Positions 52,112-60,550 of a stretch of 64,000 bases of DNA are shown one piece after another (position 1 is the stretch's first letter; each line of letters begins with the position of its first letter). The notes below the pieces were generated by a model. It ran no database searches. It saw only the letters and a list, made by a program, of their open reading frames with translations, and was not told the origin of the DNA. A program made the position numbers and the translations under genes. Origin of the DNA: Sphingomonas sp. BT-65 (GTDB lineage: Bacteria; Pseudomonadota; Alphaproteobacteria; Sphingomonadales; Sphingomonadaceae); NCBI RefSeq assembly GCF_026107375.2, contig NZ_JAPCIA010000001.1, positions 2,232,001 through 2,296,000 on the forward strand, in the 5' to 3' direction.

Positions 52112-53242
52112 TTACATGCCCGAGCCCGGACCGTAAGTGATTTCCACGCGGCGGTTCTGCAGTTCGCGGACGCCGTCGGCGGTCTCGACACGCGGACGGC
52201 TCTCGCCGAACGCTTCCGAGCTGATCACGCCGTCGGGGATGCCCCGGCCGCCGAGATACGCACGGACCGAGTCCGCACGGCGCTGCGACAGGCCGACGTT
52301 GTAGCTCGCCGAACCCGAACGGTCGGCGTGGCCCGCCAGCATGACCTGCGCGTTGCCGCAGTTCTGGTACGCCGAGATCGCGTTGTCGAGAATGCCGGCC
52401 GCCTCGGGCGTGATGTCCGACTTGTCCCACTCGAAGAACACGATGTACGGCCCCGGGGTGCAGGGCACCGGCGGCGGCGGCGGCGGCGGGGTCGGCGCCG
52501 GCGGCGGGGGCGGCGGAGCCGGCTCCGGCGGCGGCGGCGGCGGCGCAGCCGGCTCGCCGAAGTTGAAGGTCACGCCGCCCAGGATGCTGTGCGAGCGGAA
52601 CCGGCCTTCGAACTCGCGGCCGGTCACGTCGACCAGCTTGACGTTGTCGGCGTTGAAGAAACGATACTTCAGCGTCACGTCGATGTTGTCGCTGATCGGC
52701 TGACGCAGACCCGCGATGACCTGCCACGCGAACACGGTGTCCGAATCGTCGAGGAACGAACCGTTGGTGGTCAGCGCATAGTCGGCCTTGACGCGGGACA
52801 CGCCCGCACCGCCGCCGATGAAGCCCTGCACGCCATCGTCCTCACCGAAGTCGAGGAGACCGTTGACCATGAAGCTCAGCGCCGACGAGGAGCCGCCTGC
52901 ATAGTCGAACGTGCCGGCCGGCGCGCTCACGACCGCACCAGCACCGGTGAAGAACGGCGTGGTCACGGTCGAGCTGTAGCCGTCGACGCTCGCGCGGCGA
53001 TAGCTGACGTCCGCCTCGATGCGGAACCCGCCGAGATCGTAACCGATGACGCCGCCGACGTCCCAGCCATAGTTGTGGTCGACCCGGCTCGCATCCTCGA
53101 CGGCGCCGATGTCGAAATTGATGTCTTCGACGATCATCGCGCCGCCTTCAACACCCACATACCACGCGTCATCGCGGGCGAGGGCGGGCGTGCTGAGCGC
53201 GGTCGAAGCGAGTGCCAGTGTTACGGCAAGCTTCCGCATCAT
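52112..53242 (-). CDS. OmpA-family outer-membrane protein
   Basis: A 376-residue outer-membrane protein. Signal peptide MMRKLAVTLALASTALSTPALA, an eight-stranded OmpA-type barrel (residues about 24-225, YVGVEGGAMIVED to ILGGVTFNFG), a proline-rich linker of nearly 30 residues (PPPPPPEPAPPPPPPAP and PPPPPPP), then an OmpA/MotB peptidoglycan-binding domain (YIVFFEWDKSDITPEAAGIL ... LAGHADRSGSASYN ... LGLSQRRADSVRAYL). AAGGGGATT precedes the ATG. It lies directly beside the capsid gene and is unrelated to it. Confidence 0.95.
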   Translation of the reverse strand: MMRKLAVTLALASTALSTPALARDDAWYVGVEGGAMIVEDINFDIGAVEDASRVDHNYGWDVGGVIGYDLGGFRIEADVSYRRASVDGYSSTVTTPFFTGAGAVVSAPAGTFDYAGGSSSALSFMVNGLLDFGEDDGVQGFIGGGAGVSRVKADYALTTNGSFLDDSDTVFAWQVIAGLRQPISDNIDVTLKYRFFNADNVKLVDVTGREFEGRFRSHSILGGVTFNFGEPAAPPPPPPEPAPPPPPPAPTPPPPPPPVPCTPGPYIVFFEWDKSDITPEAAGILDNAISAYQNCGNAQVMLAGHADRSGSASYNVGLSQRRADSVRAYLGGRGIPDGVISSEAFGESRPRVETADGVRELQNRRVEITYGPGSGM

Positions 53243-53347
53243 AATCCCCTTTCTTGGTTGCCACTTCGGACAGCGCTAACTTCCTACCTTGTGGAAAGTT
53301 TCCGCGCAAGCGAACAAAATCTGGGGACTGTTGCCGGAACGTCACAG

Positions 53348-54757
53348 TTATCCGCCGTCGATCAGGCCATGTGCCCGCAACGCCTGCAAAATTGCTTCGA
53401 TCGCCGCGCGGGCCTCGGCGTCGACCACGCTGCCGCCGTCCGGCTCGTCGATCGCCCCCTCGCGCGCACCGACCACCTGCTCGCCATCGATCACGAGCTG
53501 CGCCGCGCTGAGCTGACCGGCGCGCCACGCGCCCGAAACATAGCGGGCGGCCAGTTCCTCGCCGGCGATCCAGACGGCCATGCCTTCGCGCGGCGCCGCG
53601 AACCGCCATCCACCCTCGGTCCACGACGCCAGCGCGCCCGCCGATCCGGCCCAGGCGCCCGCGGGCGAATCACCCACGATCCAGCATTGGCCCGGAACCG
53701 GATCCGGCGGCGGCGCACCGAGGCCGAACGCCTCGACGCACGGCTGCACCAGCATGTCGGCGAGCAGCGTGGCGTAGAAGTGCACGAACGGCTTGTTCGA
53801 GTAGGGGTCGCGCAGGATCTGCGTCTCGCCGCGCTCGGCGATCAGATAGCCGGCCTTGAAGTTGCCGAACGCGATCGACAGCGCGTTCGCCGCGATGTCG
53901 GGCATGTCCTCGGCCTCGACCACTGGATAGCCGAGCAGCGTCGCCGGCTGGCCCGAAGCGATGCCCGGCTGCCACAGGAACGCGCCATCGCTGGTCTTGA
54001 ACTTGCGGATCCGCGCCAGCGTCGACGAGTTCATCACGAACACCGCGCCTTGGCGATAGGGCGGCCGCAGCGCCTGGACCAGGTCGATCAGCTTCTCCTC
54101 GGGATTGGCCGCGAATGCACCCGACGCGCCCGACGCGACATGCTGCAGCGTGCCGAACGCACGGGCTCCGTCGCTCGTCGCTGCGGTGGCATAGGCGAGG
54201 AAGCCCTTGGGCTTGTTGGTCCCGTTGCCGCTCACGAACGCGGCACCCTCGGCACGGGCGAACTCGCGCGCGATCTCGTCGGCGAGCCACGCCTCGACGT
54301 CGAACGCCGCGTCGTCGAGCATCGTCTGGCTCGCCGCCGGGTTGGCGTAGAGGTCGCCCATCGGCGGCGCGATCTCGTTGAACGTCGCGGTGCTGGTCTC
54401 GTCGCGGTCGCCGGTCTCGGCCGCCCAGCCCGAGGGCGTGCCGCCCGACGCGACGAGCTTGCGATAGCCCGCGCTGCCCACCGTCACGACATTGGCGATC
54501 GCGCGGATCGGCGAGATGCTCGCCAGCGTCGTGTCCACCAGCGCGTCGATCTCGCGCGGGATGGCATAGCCGCCCGCGCCATCGGTCGCGCCCGACATCG
54601 CCTTCATCTCGAGCGCACCGGCGCCACTGCGCAGAAACCCTTCGAACGCCGCGCCATTGGGAGTCCGCGCCCCCTCCAGCACCGGCCGCGCCACCGGCAC
54701 GCCCGCACCCTCAATCGCCTCGAACGACTGTTCGAGGACGTCCGCCTTCGTTTCCAT
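53348..54757 (-). CDS. HK97-type major capsid protein fused to a DUF2793 domain
   Basis: A 469-residue protein. Residues about 1-330 are an HK97-fold major capsid (METKADVLEQSFEAIE scaffold-like helix, GGYAIPREIDALVDTTLASISPIR, GNGTNKPKGFLAYATA, GYPVVEAEDMPDIAANALSIAFGNF). From about nucleotide 53767 onward the sequence is a DUF2793 domain (LADMLVQPCVEAFGLGAPP, GQCWIVGDSPAGAWAGSAG, WTEGGWRFAAPREGMAVW), which in gene-transfer-agent clusters is normally a separate distal gene. An in-frame deletion of the intervening tail genes would explain the fusion. GGGAG precedes ATG 54757. Confidence 0.88.
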   Translation of the reverse strand: METKADVLEQSFEAIEGAGVPVARPVLEGARTPNGAAFEGFLRSGAGALEMKAMSGATDGAGGYAIPREIDALVDTTLASISPIRAIANVVTVGSAGYRKLVASGGTPSGWAAETGDRDETSTATFNEIAPPMGDLYANPAASQTMLDDAAFDVEAWLADEIAREFARAEGAAFVSGNGTNKPKGFLAYATAATSDGARAFGTLQHVASGASGAFAANPEEKLIDLVQALRPPYRQGAVFVMNSSTLARIRKFKTSDGAFLWQPGIASGQPATLLGYPVVEAEDMPDIAANALSIAFGNFKAGYLIAERGETQILRDPYSNKPFVHFYATLLADMLVQPCVEAFGLGAPPPDPVPGQCWIVGDSPAGAWAGSAGALASWTEGGWRFAAPREGMAVWIAGEELAARYVSGAWRAGQLSAAQLVIDGEQVVGAREGAIDEPDGGSVVDAEARAAIEAILQALRAHGLIDGG

Positions 54758-54854
54758 GTCTTTCTCCCACGCGAAAAACCCGCCGGGAGGGTTCCCGACG
54801 GGCAAATTTGGTCATTCGAGTTTCAAGTTCGCGGAATGCCTCCGCGCGCAGGTA

Positions 54855-55142
54855 CTAACCGATAGCGGCGACCTTGATGCGGACGTTCGCGCCTAACACC
54901 GAATAGACAAGCTTAACTCTGGGTAGAGCGCGGTCTTCGTCTCCAGCTGCAGCAAACAACCGGTGTCCCTTGGCAAACCGGGCATCCGCTACGCCTTCCA
55001 CATGCGCTGTGAAGCGCAAGCGCTCCAGGATATCATTCCAATGCTGCTCGAAGGCTGGATTAGTATCGATTGCCTGAGCAACCAACGCTTGGACGCCAGG
55101 CGAGCAAGTAATCTTGAACCCGCCCGGCGGCCGTAGAATCAT
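54855..55142 (-). CDS. putative toxin paired with a Panacea antitoxin (95 aa)
   Basis: A 95-residue protein starting MILRPPGGFKITCSPGVQAL. Its end (KGHRLFAAAGDEDRALPRVKLVYSVLGANVRIKVAAIG) has a RelE-like helix-to-strand rhythm, but no catalytic residue is certain. Its ATG overlaps the stop of the upstream Panacea gene (ATGA), the usual layout in which a Panacea protein neutralises the product of the adjoining small gene. Base composition is lower in GC than the flanking capsid and protease genes. Confidence 0.6.
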   Translation of the reverse strand: MILRPPGGFKITCSPGVQALVAQAIDTNPAFEQHWNDILERLRFTAHVEGVADARFAKGHRLFAAAGDEDRALPRVKLVYSVLGANVRIKVAAIG

Positions 55143-55672
55143 GCGCTAGCGCGATCCATTGCACTTAGTGCCCAAGCGATATCCGTCCCGTCGAGATCGT
55201 CCGGCACTACGACCGCCGCTCCTACAGGAATTTGCTCTCCGATCTCGGCGTTTTCCCAAAGCTTGTCATGCGACAGCTCACTGATCGATCGAGCGGTATG
55301 GAGTTCGCATACCCAATCGATTGCCTCATTCAGGATATCGACCTCATCGGCGCTAAACGTCGACAAATCCGGCTTCTGCAGCCACACGTGTTCGCGCCGG
55401 GTACCGCCGAACGTCGGTACCTCGCGCGTCGCGATCTTATCACTCTGTTCCAAGCGGCGAATGCTTCGAACAATATTGTTTGGCACTGGGCCGTGTTGGC
55501 GTTTTTCGTACGAGGCCTGACCAGTTACGGTACGGCCGAGCCGCCGATACGCCTCCAAATCCGCAAACCACATTACCTTGTTGAGCTTTACAGCACCGAG
55601 TTTATTCGGGTCTGCGCGTGCGATAATGTAGTGCGCCACAGCTTCAGTGCGATCCTGCTGTGTCAGGGTCAC
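55139..55672 (-). CDS. Panacea/SocA-type antitoxin-domain protein
   Basis: A 177-residue protein with the Panacea (DUF4065/SocA-like) domain: TEAVAHYIIARADPNKLGAVKLNKVMWFADLEAYRRLGRTVTG, then ASYEKRQHGPVPNNIVRSIRRLE. This family is known to neutralise many unrelated toxins in two-gene systems. The remaining C-terminal 70 residues (FSADEVDILNEAIDWVCEL) form helices. GTG 55672 is preferred (GGAG six bases upstream; homologues start here); a GTG at 55777 would add 35 atypical residues. It sits between protease and capsid genes on the same strand. Confidence 0.85.
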   Translation of the reverse strand: MTLTQQDRTEAVAHYIIARADPNKLGAVKLNKVMWFADLEAYRRLGRTVTGQASYEKRQHGPVPNNIVRSIRRLEQSDKIATREVPTFGGTRREHVWLQKPDLSTFSADEVDILNEAIDWVCELHTARSISELSHDKLWENAEIGEQIPVGAAVVVPDDLDGTDIAWALSAMDRASA

Positions 55673-55783
55673 GTTGCGCTCCGCATCAATTTTGTCGGTC
55701 CCCTTTGCCCGCTCGTACGGGTCCCATTCCACCGACTCAGTAACATACAAACGACTCGTTGGGCAAAGTTTATCCACACTCGC

Positions 55784-56170
55784 TTAATCGAGTTTGAACG
55801 GAGCCACAGCATGAACCCGCGCCAGCCTCTGCATCGGCCGCGCCACCAGGCTGACCTCGCACAGCTCGACCGCATTCAGCTCACGCCAGCGGCCATGCCG
55901 TGCGCCACGCACGCGATAACCGAAGCTCAGCCCGGTCACCGCGCCCTTCGCTACCCGCTCCGCCAGTTCGGGCGCATCGATCCGCCCGGTCACGCGCAGC
56001 CCGCGCGCATCTTCGCCAATCGCCTCGATCACGCCCACCGGCTCGCCGCGATGCTGCCATAGCAGCGGCACGCGCCGCACCCGCGGGCCGAACGCGCCCT
56101 TGCGGATCACGTCCCCGCCGCGGTCGGGCGCATCGAACACCGCCGCGTACCCCGCGAACCGAACGCTCAC
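55784..56170 (-). CDS. HK97-family prohead protease
   Basis: A 128-residue prohead serine protease that trims capsid precursors during head maturation. Features: FAGYAAVFDAPDRGGDVIRKGAFG, PLLWQHRGEPVGVIE with the catalytic His, ELAERVAKGAVTGLSFGYRV with the Ser/Gly strand, and ELCEVSLVARPMQRLARV. The protein is close to the gp4 protease of gene transfer agents. GTG 56170 overlaps the stop of the upstream small gene (GTGA). The spacing to the capsid gene is broken by the Panacea pair. Confidence 0.9.
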   Translation of the reverse strand: MSVRFAGYAAVFDAPDRGGDVIRKGAFGPRVRRVPLLWQHRGEPVGVIEAIGEDARGLRVTGRIDAPELAERVAKGAVTGLSFGYRVRGARHGRWRELNAVELCEVSLVARPMQRLARVHAVAPFKLD

Positions 56171-56472
56171 TTGCCCAGCCCCCAGAAGCCGAGCTTCACC
56201 GCCAGCCCGATCACCACCAGCGCGAGCAGCATCCGCACCACCCAGCCCGCCACGGCCTTCACCGCCGAGCGCTTGGCGTCGCGCCATGCCTCGAGCAGCT
56301 CGCGCAGATCGCTCATGTCCTTGGCCGCCTGCGGGTCGTCGAGCCCCAGTCGAGTCAGCGCGCGGCTTGCGCCGAGCTCGCCCGCTTCCTCGGCAATCGC
56401 GCGCAAGGTCGCCAGGTCCGCGCCCTCGGCCGCACCCTGTGCGATCAGCTGCGCCAGCAGTCCGCTGTTCAT
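56167..56472 (-). CDS. small membrane protein of the GTA head cluster
   Basis: A 101-residue protein with helical, Ala-rich N-terminal half (LLAQLIAQGAAEGADLATLRAIAEEAGELGASRAL) and one C-terminal transmembrane helix (VRMLLALVVIGLAVKLGFWG). It resembles the small unknown protein (DUF6127-like) that lies between portal and protease in sphingomonad GTA clusters. ATG 56472 overlaps the portal stop; GTGA overlap with protease follows. Confidence 0.75.
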   Translation of the reverse strand: MNSGLLAQLIAQGAAEGADLATLRAIAEEAGELGASRALTRLGLDDPQAAKDMSDLRELLEAWRDAKRSAVKAVAGWVVRMLLALVVIGLAVKLGFWGLGK

Positions 56473-57584
56473 GCCGCGCCTCCTTCCAGGCCGAGCATTG
56501 CCCGCTTCTCTTCCGTCGTCAGGAAATCCGCCGCGCTGACCGACCGCCACAGCCGCTCGCGGTCCTCCGCCATCGCCGGCAGCTTGTCGATCTCGACCCG
56601 CAGCCAGGCATCCGGAAACCAGCCGCTCAGCCCTTGCGTCAGTTCGGTCAGGATCTTGTCGGCGAGCGGCAGGATCGTCAGCCGCCACACCGCGCGATTG
56701 GCCTCGCGATAATTGGCATAGCTGTTGTCGCCGGGCAGGCCGACCAGCATCGGCGGCACGCCGAACGCCAGCGCGATCTCGCGCGCCGCCGCGGCCTTCA
56801 GCCCGACGAAATCCATATCCGCCGGGGTCAGGCTCATCGCCTGCCATTTGAGCCCGCCCTCGAGCAGCATCGGCCGCCCCGCATTGGCCGCACCCGAGAA
56901 CGCCGCCTCCATGTCCGCCTTCAGCCGGTCGAACTGCGCCGGCGCCAGCGCCGATCCGTCGCCCGGATCATAGACCAGCGCCCCCGACGGCCGCGCCGCA
57001 TTGTCGAGCAACGCCTTGTTCCAGCGTGTCGCCGCATTGTGGATCGCAATCGCGCCCGATGCCGCGCCCAGGCAGCCAAGGCCATAATGATCGTCGACCG
57101 GGCTGAACGCCTTCAAATGGATCACCTGCGGTTTGCCCGCCGCATCCTCCGCCGCGATCCGGCTCACGCTTCCGCCCACGCGATAGCGATAGGCGGCGGG
57201 CCAGCCGCCCGCGTCGGTCTCGACGCTGACCCGTTCGGGCCGCAGCGCGAACAGCTCCGCCACCCCCCCGGCGCCGTCGCCCAGCAGCTGCACGAACGCG
57301 TTGCCGTGGAGCAGCAATTGCGCCGCCAGCGCCGCGATCAGCGCCTGCCCCTGCGTCCGCATCGCCACCAGCGCCAGCAGCGCCGGGTCGGATGCCGCGA
57401 TTGGCGCGTCCGCCACGCCCTCGGCGATGATCTTCACCGCGCGCTGCGCCACCGGGTTGGCGCAATAGCCCTCACGCACCTGCGCCTCATAGCTTTGCGG
57501 CCATTCGCCGAGCACGCCCGCCGCGCCATGCGCGCGCGTCAGCGCCGGCCGCGACGCATCGCGCCGCTTCCCGAACCATTTCAT
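56469..57584 (-). CDS. HK97-type phage/GTA portal protein
   Basis: A 371-residue portal subunit, which forms the dodecameric DNA channel of the head. Recognisable blocks are SQSYEAQVREGYCANPVAQRAVKIIAEGVADAP-like N-terminus, LLLHGNAFVQLL, ALRPERVSVETD, HLKAFSPVDDHYGLGCL and AREIALAFGVPPMLVGLPGDNSYANYREANRAVWR. AGGAGA precedes ATG 57584. It heads the surviving head module; the terminase genes are 4 kb upstream instead of directly adjacent. Confidence 0.93.
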   Translation of the reverse strand: MKWFGKRRDASRPALTRAHGAAGVLGEWPQSYEAQVREGYCANPVAQRAVKIIAEGVADAPIAASDPALLALVAMRTQGQALIAALAAQLLLHGNAFVQLLGDGAGGVAELFALRPERVSVETDAGGWPAAYRYRVGGSVSRIAAEDAAGKPQVIHLKAFSPVDDHYGLGCLGAASGAIAIHNAATRWNKALLDNAARPSGALVYDPGDGSALAPAQFDRLKADMEAAFSGAANAGRPMLLEGGLKWQAMSLTPADMDFVGLKAAAAREIALAFGVPPMLVGLPGDNSYANYREANRAVWRLTILPLADKILTELTQGLSGWFPDAWLRVEIDKLPAMAEDRERLWRSVSAADFLTTEEKRAMLGLEGGAA

Positions 57585-57617
57585 GTTGTTCTCCTTTTAT
57601 CGCCTCTCGGCGATGGG

Positions 57618-57699
57618 GCGGTGCCGGCCCGCTCCCCCACCCGGCCACCCAACGCCAGTATCCTATGGGTGGCCGGGTGGGGGAGCGGGCCGGCACCGC
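57618..57699. repeat. 34-bp perfect inverted repeat upstream of the portal gene
   Basis: Arms at 57618-57651 and 57666-57699 are perfect inverted copies around a 14-base loop (57652-57665). It lies between the portal start and the stop of the methyltransferase-like gene. As RNA it would be extremely stable; it may terminate or insulate transcription, or be an interspersed repeat. Confidence 0.8.
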
Positions 57700-57726
57700 A
57701 TCCGCGTCAGCGGATCGAAAACGCCG

Positions 57727-58395
57727 CTATTTCCTTCCGAACCAGATCACGTGCCGCGGTCCCTTGCCATTGGACCTTGCGCGCACCGCCACCTCTTCCA
57801 CTGCAAACCCGGCCTCGCCCATCCGCCGCCGGAAGCGGTCGTCCGGCGCCGCCGACCACACCGCCAGAATCCCGCCAGGCTTCAGCGCCGCCTGCGCCGC
57901 GCGCAGCCCGTCGAACGTATAGAGCCGGTCGTTCGCCAGCCGCGTCAGCCCGTCCGGACCATTGTCCACGTCGAGCAGGATCGCGTCATATTCGCCACGC
58001 CCCTGCGCGATCACCGCGCCGACATCGCCGATCATCACTTCCGTCCGCGGATCGTCGAGGCACCCGGCGGCAAGCTCGGCCATCGGCCCGCGCGCCCAGT
58101 CGATGATCCCGGGCACCAGCTCGGCCACCACCGCCTTGCCCGCCGGCCCCAGCAGCGCCAGCGCCCTGCGCAGCGTGAACCCCATGCCGTACCCGCCGAT
58201 CAGCAGCCGTGCCTCCTTCGGCGCCTTCAGCCGCGCCAGCGTCAGCTCCGCCAGCGCCTCTTCCGATCCGCTCATCCGGCTCGACATCAGCTCGTTGCGG
58301 TCGAGCACGATCATGAAGTCGCCCCCGCGCCGGAACAGCCGCAGCGGCTCGCCGCCCGGCACCTCGGCCACGCCGATCAGCTCGCGCGGGGTCAA
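57727..58395 (-). CDS. spermidine-synthase-like SAM-dependent methyltransferase fold protein
   Basis: A 222-residue Rossmann-fold protein of the spermidine synthase/class I methyltransferase superfamily: LLIGGYGMGFTLRRALAL, VVAELVPGIIDWARGPM, VMIGDVGAVIAQGRGEYDAILLDVDNGPDGL. The polyamine-type catalytic Asp lies in the LLDVDNGP strand, though substrate is uncertain. The start is a TTG at 58395. It is the first of a block of unrelated genes inserted in the packaging cluster. Confidence 0.78.
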   Translation of the reverse strand: MTPRELIGVAEVPGGEPLRLFRRGGDFMIVLDRNELMSSRMSGSEEALAELTLARLKAPKEARLLIGGYGMGFTLRRALALLGPAGKAVVAELVPGIIDWARGPMAELAAGCLDDPRTEVMIGDVGAVIAQGRGEYDAILLDVDNGPDGLTRLANDRLYTFDGLRAAQAALKPGGILAVWSAAPDDRFRRRMGEAGFAVEEVAVRARSNGKGPRHVIWFGRK

Positions 58396-58427
58396 CTCTC
58401 GTGTCCAGTCATCCCCGCCTCATGCCC

Positions 58428-59156
58428 TCACGGCCAGCGAAAGCGCAACACCGTCTCGCCCGCCGGCGCGCCGTCGGCATGGAAGCGCCGCTCGGCGATC
58501 CGCCCGCGCCCGTCGCGGTCCACCGTCACCACCGTGCTGCACCGCGTGCCATAGACCGGCCCGCGGATGAACACCGGCGAGTTGACCGGCTCGAACACGT
58601 CCGGCTCGTCCAGCTCGGGCGATCCCGCCGGCCGCTCGTCGGCCAGCGCCGCGAACAAGGGCTCGATCGCCTCGCCGCCCGCCGCCAGCCAGCTCGCCAC
58701 CCCCGCCTGCAGCCGCAGCGTCTTGGGCCACAAGGTATCGAGCAATCCGTTCGACAGCCCGTGCATCCCCGCGCCCAAGGGCCGGTGCAGCGGCTCGGGC
58801 CGGTTGGTCAGGAACATCGGCCCCTCGGGCTCGACCGCGATCAGGTTGAAGGGGTTGAACGCCTCTAGGTCCGCGGGCTCGTTCCCCGCCAGCATGTCCG
58901 TCACCAGCGCCCCGCGCGAAGCTTTCGCCGGGTCGGGCACCTGTCCATGCACATTGGTCACCGCCGCGAACCGCCCGCTCTCGTTCAGCCCGAGCCAGGT
59001 CCCGCCCGCCACCAGGTCGCGCCCGGCAATGACGGGCCCGCCGGCCATCCACCGCGCCAGCGCCGCCGCCGGCCGGTCATGCCGCTCGTCGCGGTTGCCC
59101 GCCGCCACCAGCCGCCAATCCGGATGCGCATGCCATGCCAGCGCCAGAACACACAT
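58428..59156 (-). CDS. NRDE-family protein
   Basis: A 242-residue cytosolic protein of the NRDE (Tango2-like) family, whose members begin Met-Cys and contain the AGNRDE motif (here VAAGNRDERHDRP). Other family blocks: GTWLGLNESGRFAAVTNV, and the C-terminal GTRCSTVVTVDRDGRGRIAERRF. The family is linked to heme handling and to Golgi organisation in eukaryotes; the bacterial role is unclear. ATG 59156 begins MCVLALAWHAHPDWR. Confidence 0.9.
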   Translation of the reverse strand: MCVLALAWHAHPDWRLVAAGNRDERHDRPAAALARWMAGGPVIAGRDLVAGGTWLGLNESGRFAAVTNVHGQVPDPAKASRGALVTDMLAGNEPADLEAFNPFNLIAVEPEGPMFLTNRPEPLHRPLGAGMHGLSNGLLDTLWPKTLRLQAGVASWLAAGGEAIEPLFAALADERPAGSPELDEPDVFEPVNSPVFIRGPVYGTRCSTVVTVDRDGRGRIAERRFHADGAPAGETVLRFRWP

Positions 59157-59246
59157 GACGCCAAGCTAGCGCCGCCGGTGCCCCATCGCCAAGGCCGGGG
59201 CGCGCGCGCTACCGCATCCGCGCTCCGCTTCGCCCAGCCCCGCGCG

Positions 59247-59918
59247 TCAATCGCCCGCGGGCGCGGCCTCCTCATCGGACAGTGCGCTCACCCATTCGGC
59301 GAGATCGGCGAGCGCGATCGCGCGCGAGAACTCGATGCCGATCCGGTCCTCCTTGATCCAGCGCACCCGGCCCGACACCGGGGCGAGGCGCTCGACCATC
59401 AGCTCGACGCTCGCCTCCAGCTCCATCGGCAGGTCGCTTTTGACCTTCGCGCCCTTTTGCGACAGGTCGATCAGGTCGACGAGGTGCCACATCACCCCCA
59501 CGCGCAGCCGCGCGCGGCGGTCGACCGTGAGCCGCGGCCCGCGCGGCGCCTCCAGCGTCGGTGACAGCTGGTGCGGATTGAGATAGGCCGCGACATCGAT
59601 CGGCGCGTCGAAGGTGACGCCGGCATTCCTGTCCTTCACCCAGCAGATCTTGCCGTTGACTGGCGCGGACCCCTTGGGTTCGACTCGCACCGCCGTTCCC
59701 GTGTCGAACCGCGCATAGGTTTCCAGCATCAGGCCACCGGCGCCGATGTTGCGGATCAGGCACAAATGCTGCGCGCCGTCCTCGAGGACGACGCGGGCGA
59801 CGCGGAACAGCGTCGTGAACCGTTCGTCTGAACGTTGGTCAGGCGCACGCTGATCAGATACAAGGTTCGCTTCCGGCGCAACCGCATAGCTTCGCACGGG
59901 CATTCCTCCCGCGAGCAT
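59247..59918 (-). CDS. double PilZ-domain protein
   Basis: A protein of roughly 220 residues with two PilZ-like domains (ERFTTLFRVARVVLEDG... ICWVKDRNAGVTFDAPID and RRARLRVGVMWHLVDLIDLSQKGAKVKSD...WIKEDRIGIEFSRAI). PilZ proteins bind cyclic di-GMP through RxxxR and D/NxSxxG; the first domain has RNIGAGG near that site, the second DLSQKG. The start is uncertain: ATG 59918 is used; ATG 59903 has GGAGG only one base away. It likely affects motility or polysaccharide, by family. Confidence 0.78.
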   Translation of the reverse strand: MLAGGMPVRSYAVAPEANLVSDQRAPDQRSDERFTTLFRVARVVLEDGAQHLCLIRNIGAGGLMLETYARFDTGTAVRVEPKGSAPVNGKICWVKDRNAGVTFDAPIDVAAYLNPHQLSPTLEAPRGPRLTVDRRARLRVGVMWHLVDLIDLSQKGAKVKSDLPMELEASVELMVERLAPVSGRVRWIKEDRIGIEFSRAIALADLAEWVSALSDEEAAPAGD

Positions 59919-60077
59919 CGACAACCGTGACAGGAAGCGTGCTCGCAGCCCCCCTGTCCGGACCCCCACGGGCTGTCATACGCCTTTAGGGCTAACTCGA
60001 ACTTGCCGGGAATGGTTAATTTCCACGCCTTTGGTTCCGGGTCCGCAGGCCGGCGTCTTCGCGGCACTGGCGTGCAG

Positions 60078-60479
60078 CTAGAAGAAATGCTCCAGCGGCA
60101 GCTGCCCCGCCGCGAGCGCCCAGGGGTGCTGCCGCTCCTCATAGACCGACACATACGGCGCCGGAAACGCCGGATCGGCGAACGCCCCCACCGCCACATA
60201 GACCAGATCCGGCATCTCCGCAGGCTCCCAATAGACCGTCGAGCCGCACACCGGACAGAAATGGAACAGCGCCGACCCGCCGCTGTCGCCGGCCCGCGTC
60301 CAGGTCGTCGAGCGGCCCTCGCGCGTCACCTCCTCGCGCGCGAAGCGTGCCTGCGTCGCGAAGACGCTGCCGGTGCGTTTCTGGCATTCGAGGCAATGGC
60401 AGATCGACACGCGAACCGGCTCGCCCGCGCAGGTCAGGCGAAGCTGTCCGCAACTGCACGACGCGACCCGGTTCGACAT
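60078..60479 (-). CDS. GFA-family (CENP-V/GFA) zinc protein
   Basis: A 133-residue glutathione-dependent formaldehyde-activating-like protein. It has the expected zinc cysteines: CSCGQLRL, CHCLECQKRTGSVF and FCPVCGSTVYW. The fold is the CENP-V/GFA beta barrel; most bacterial members have no proven activity. It lies alone in the inserted block; the 160 bases before it show no gene. Confidence 0.9.
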   Translation of the reverse strand: MSNRVASCSCGQLRLTCAGEPVRVSICHCLECQKRTGSVFATQARFAREEVTREGRSTTWTRAGDSGGSALFHFCPVCGSTVYWEPAEMPDLVYVAVGAFADPAFPAPYVSVYEERQHPWALAAGQLPLEHFF

Positions 60480-60550
60480 GCGCTTATCCTTAATGCGCGC
60501 GCAATCGGCGCGAAAGCTGGTTACCTCGAATTATCCGGTTCGGGCGGTCG

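Noticed and set aside
52064..54865. A 933-codon plus-strand open frame opposite ompA and the capsid gene
   Set aside because: Arg-rich shadow of two clear minus-strand proteins; no start signal or motif.
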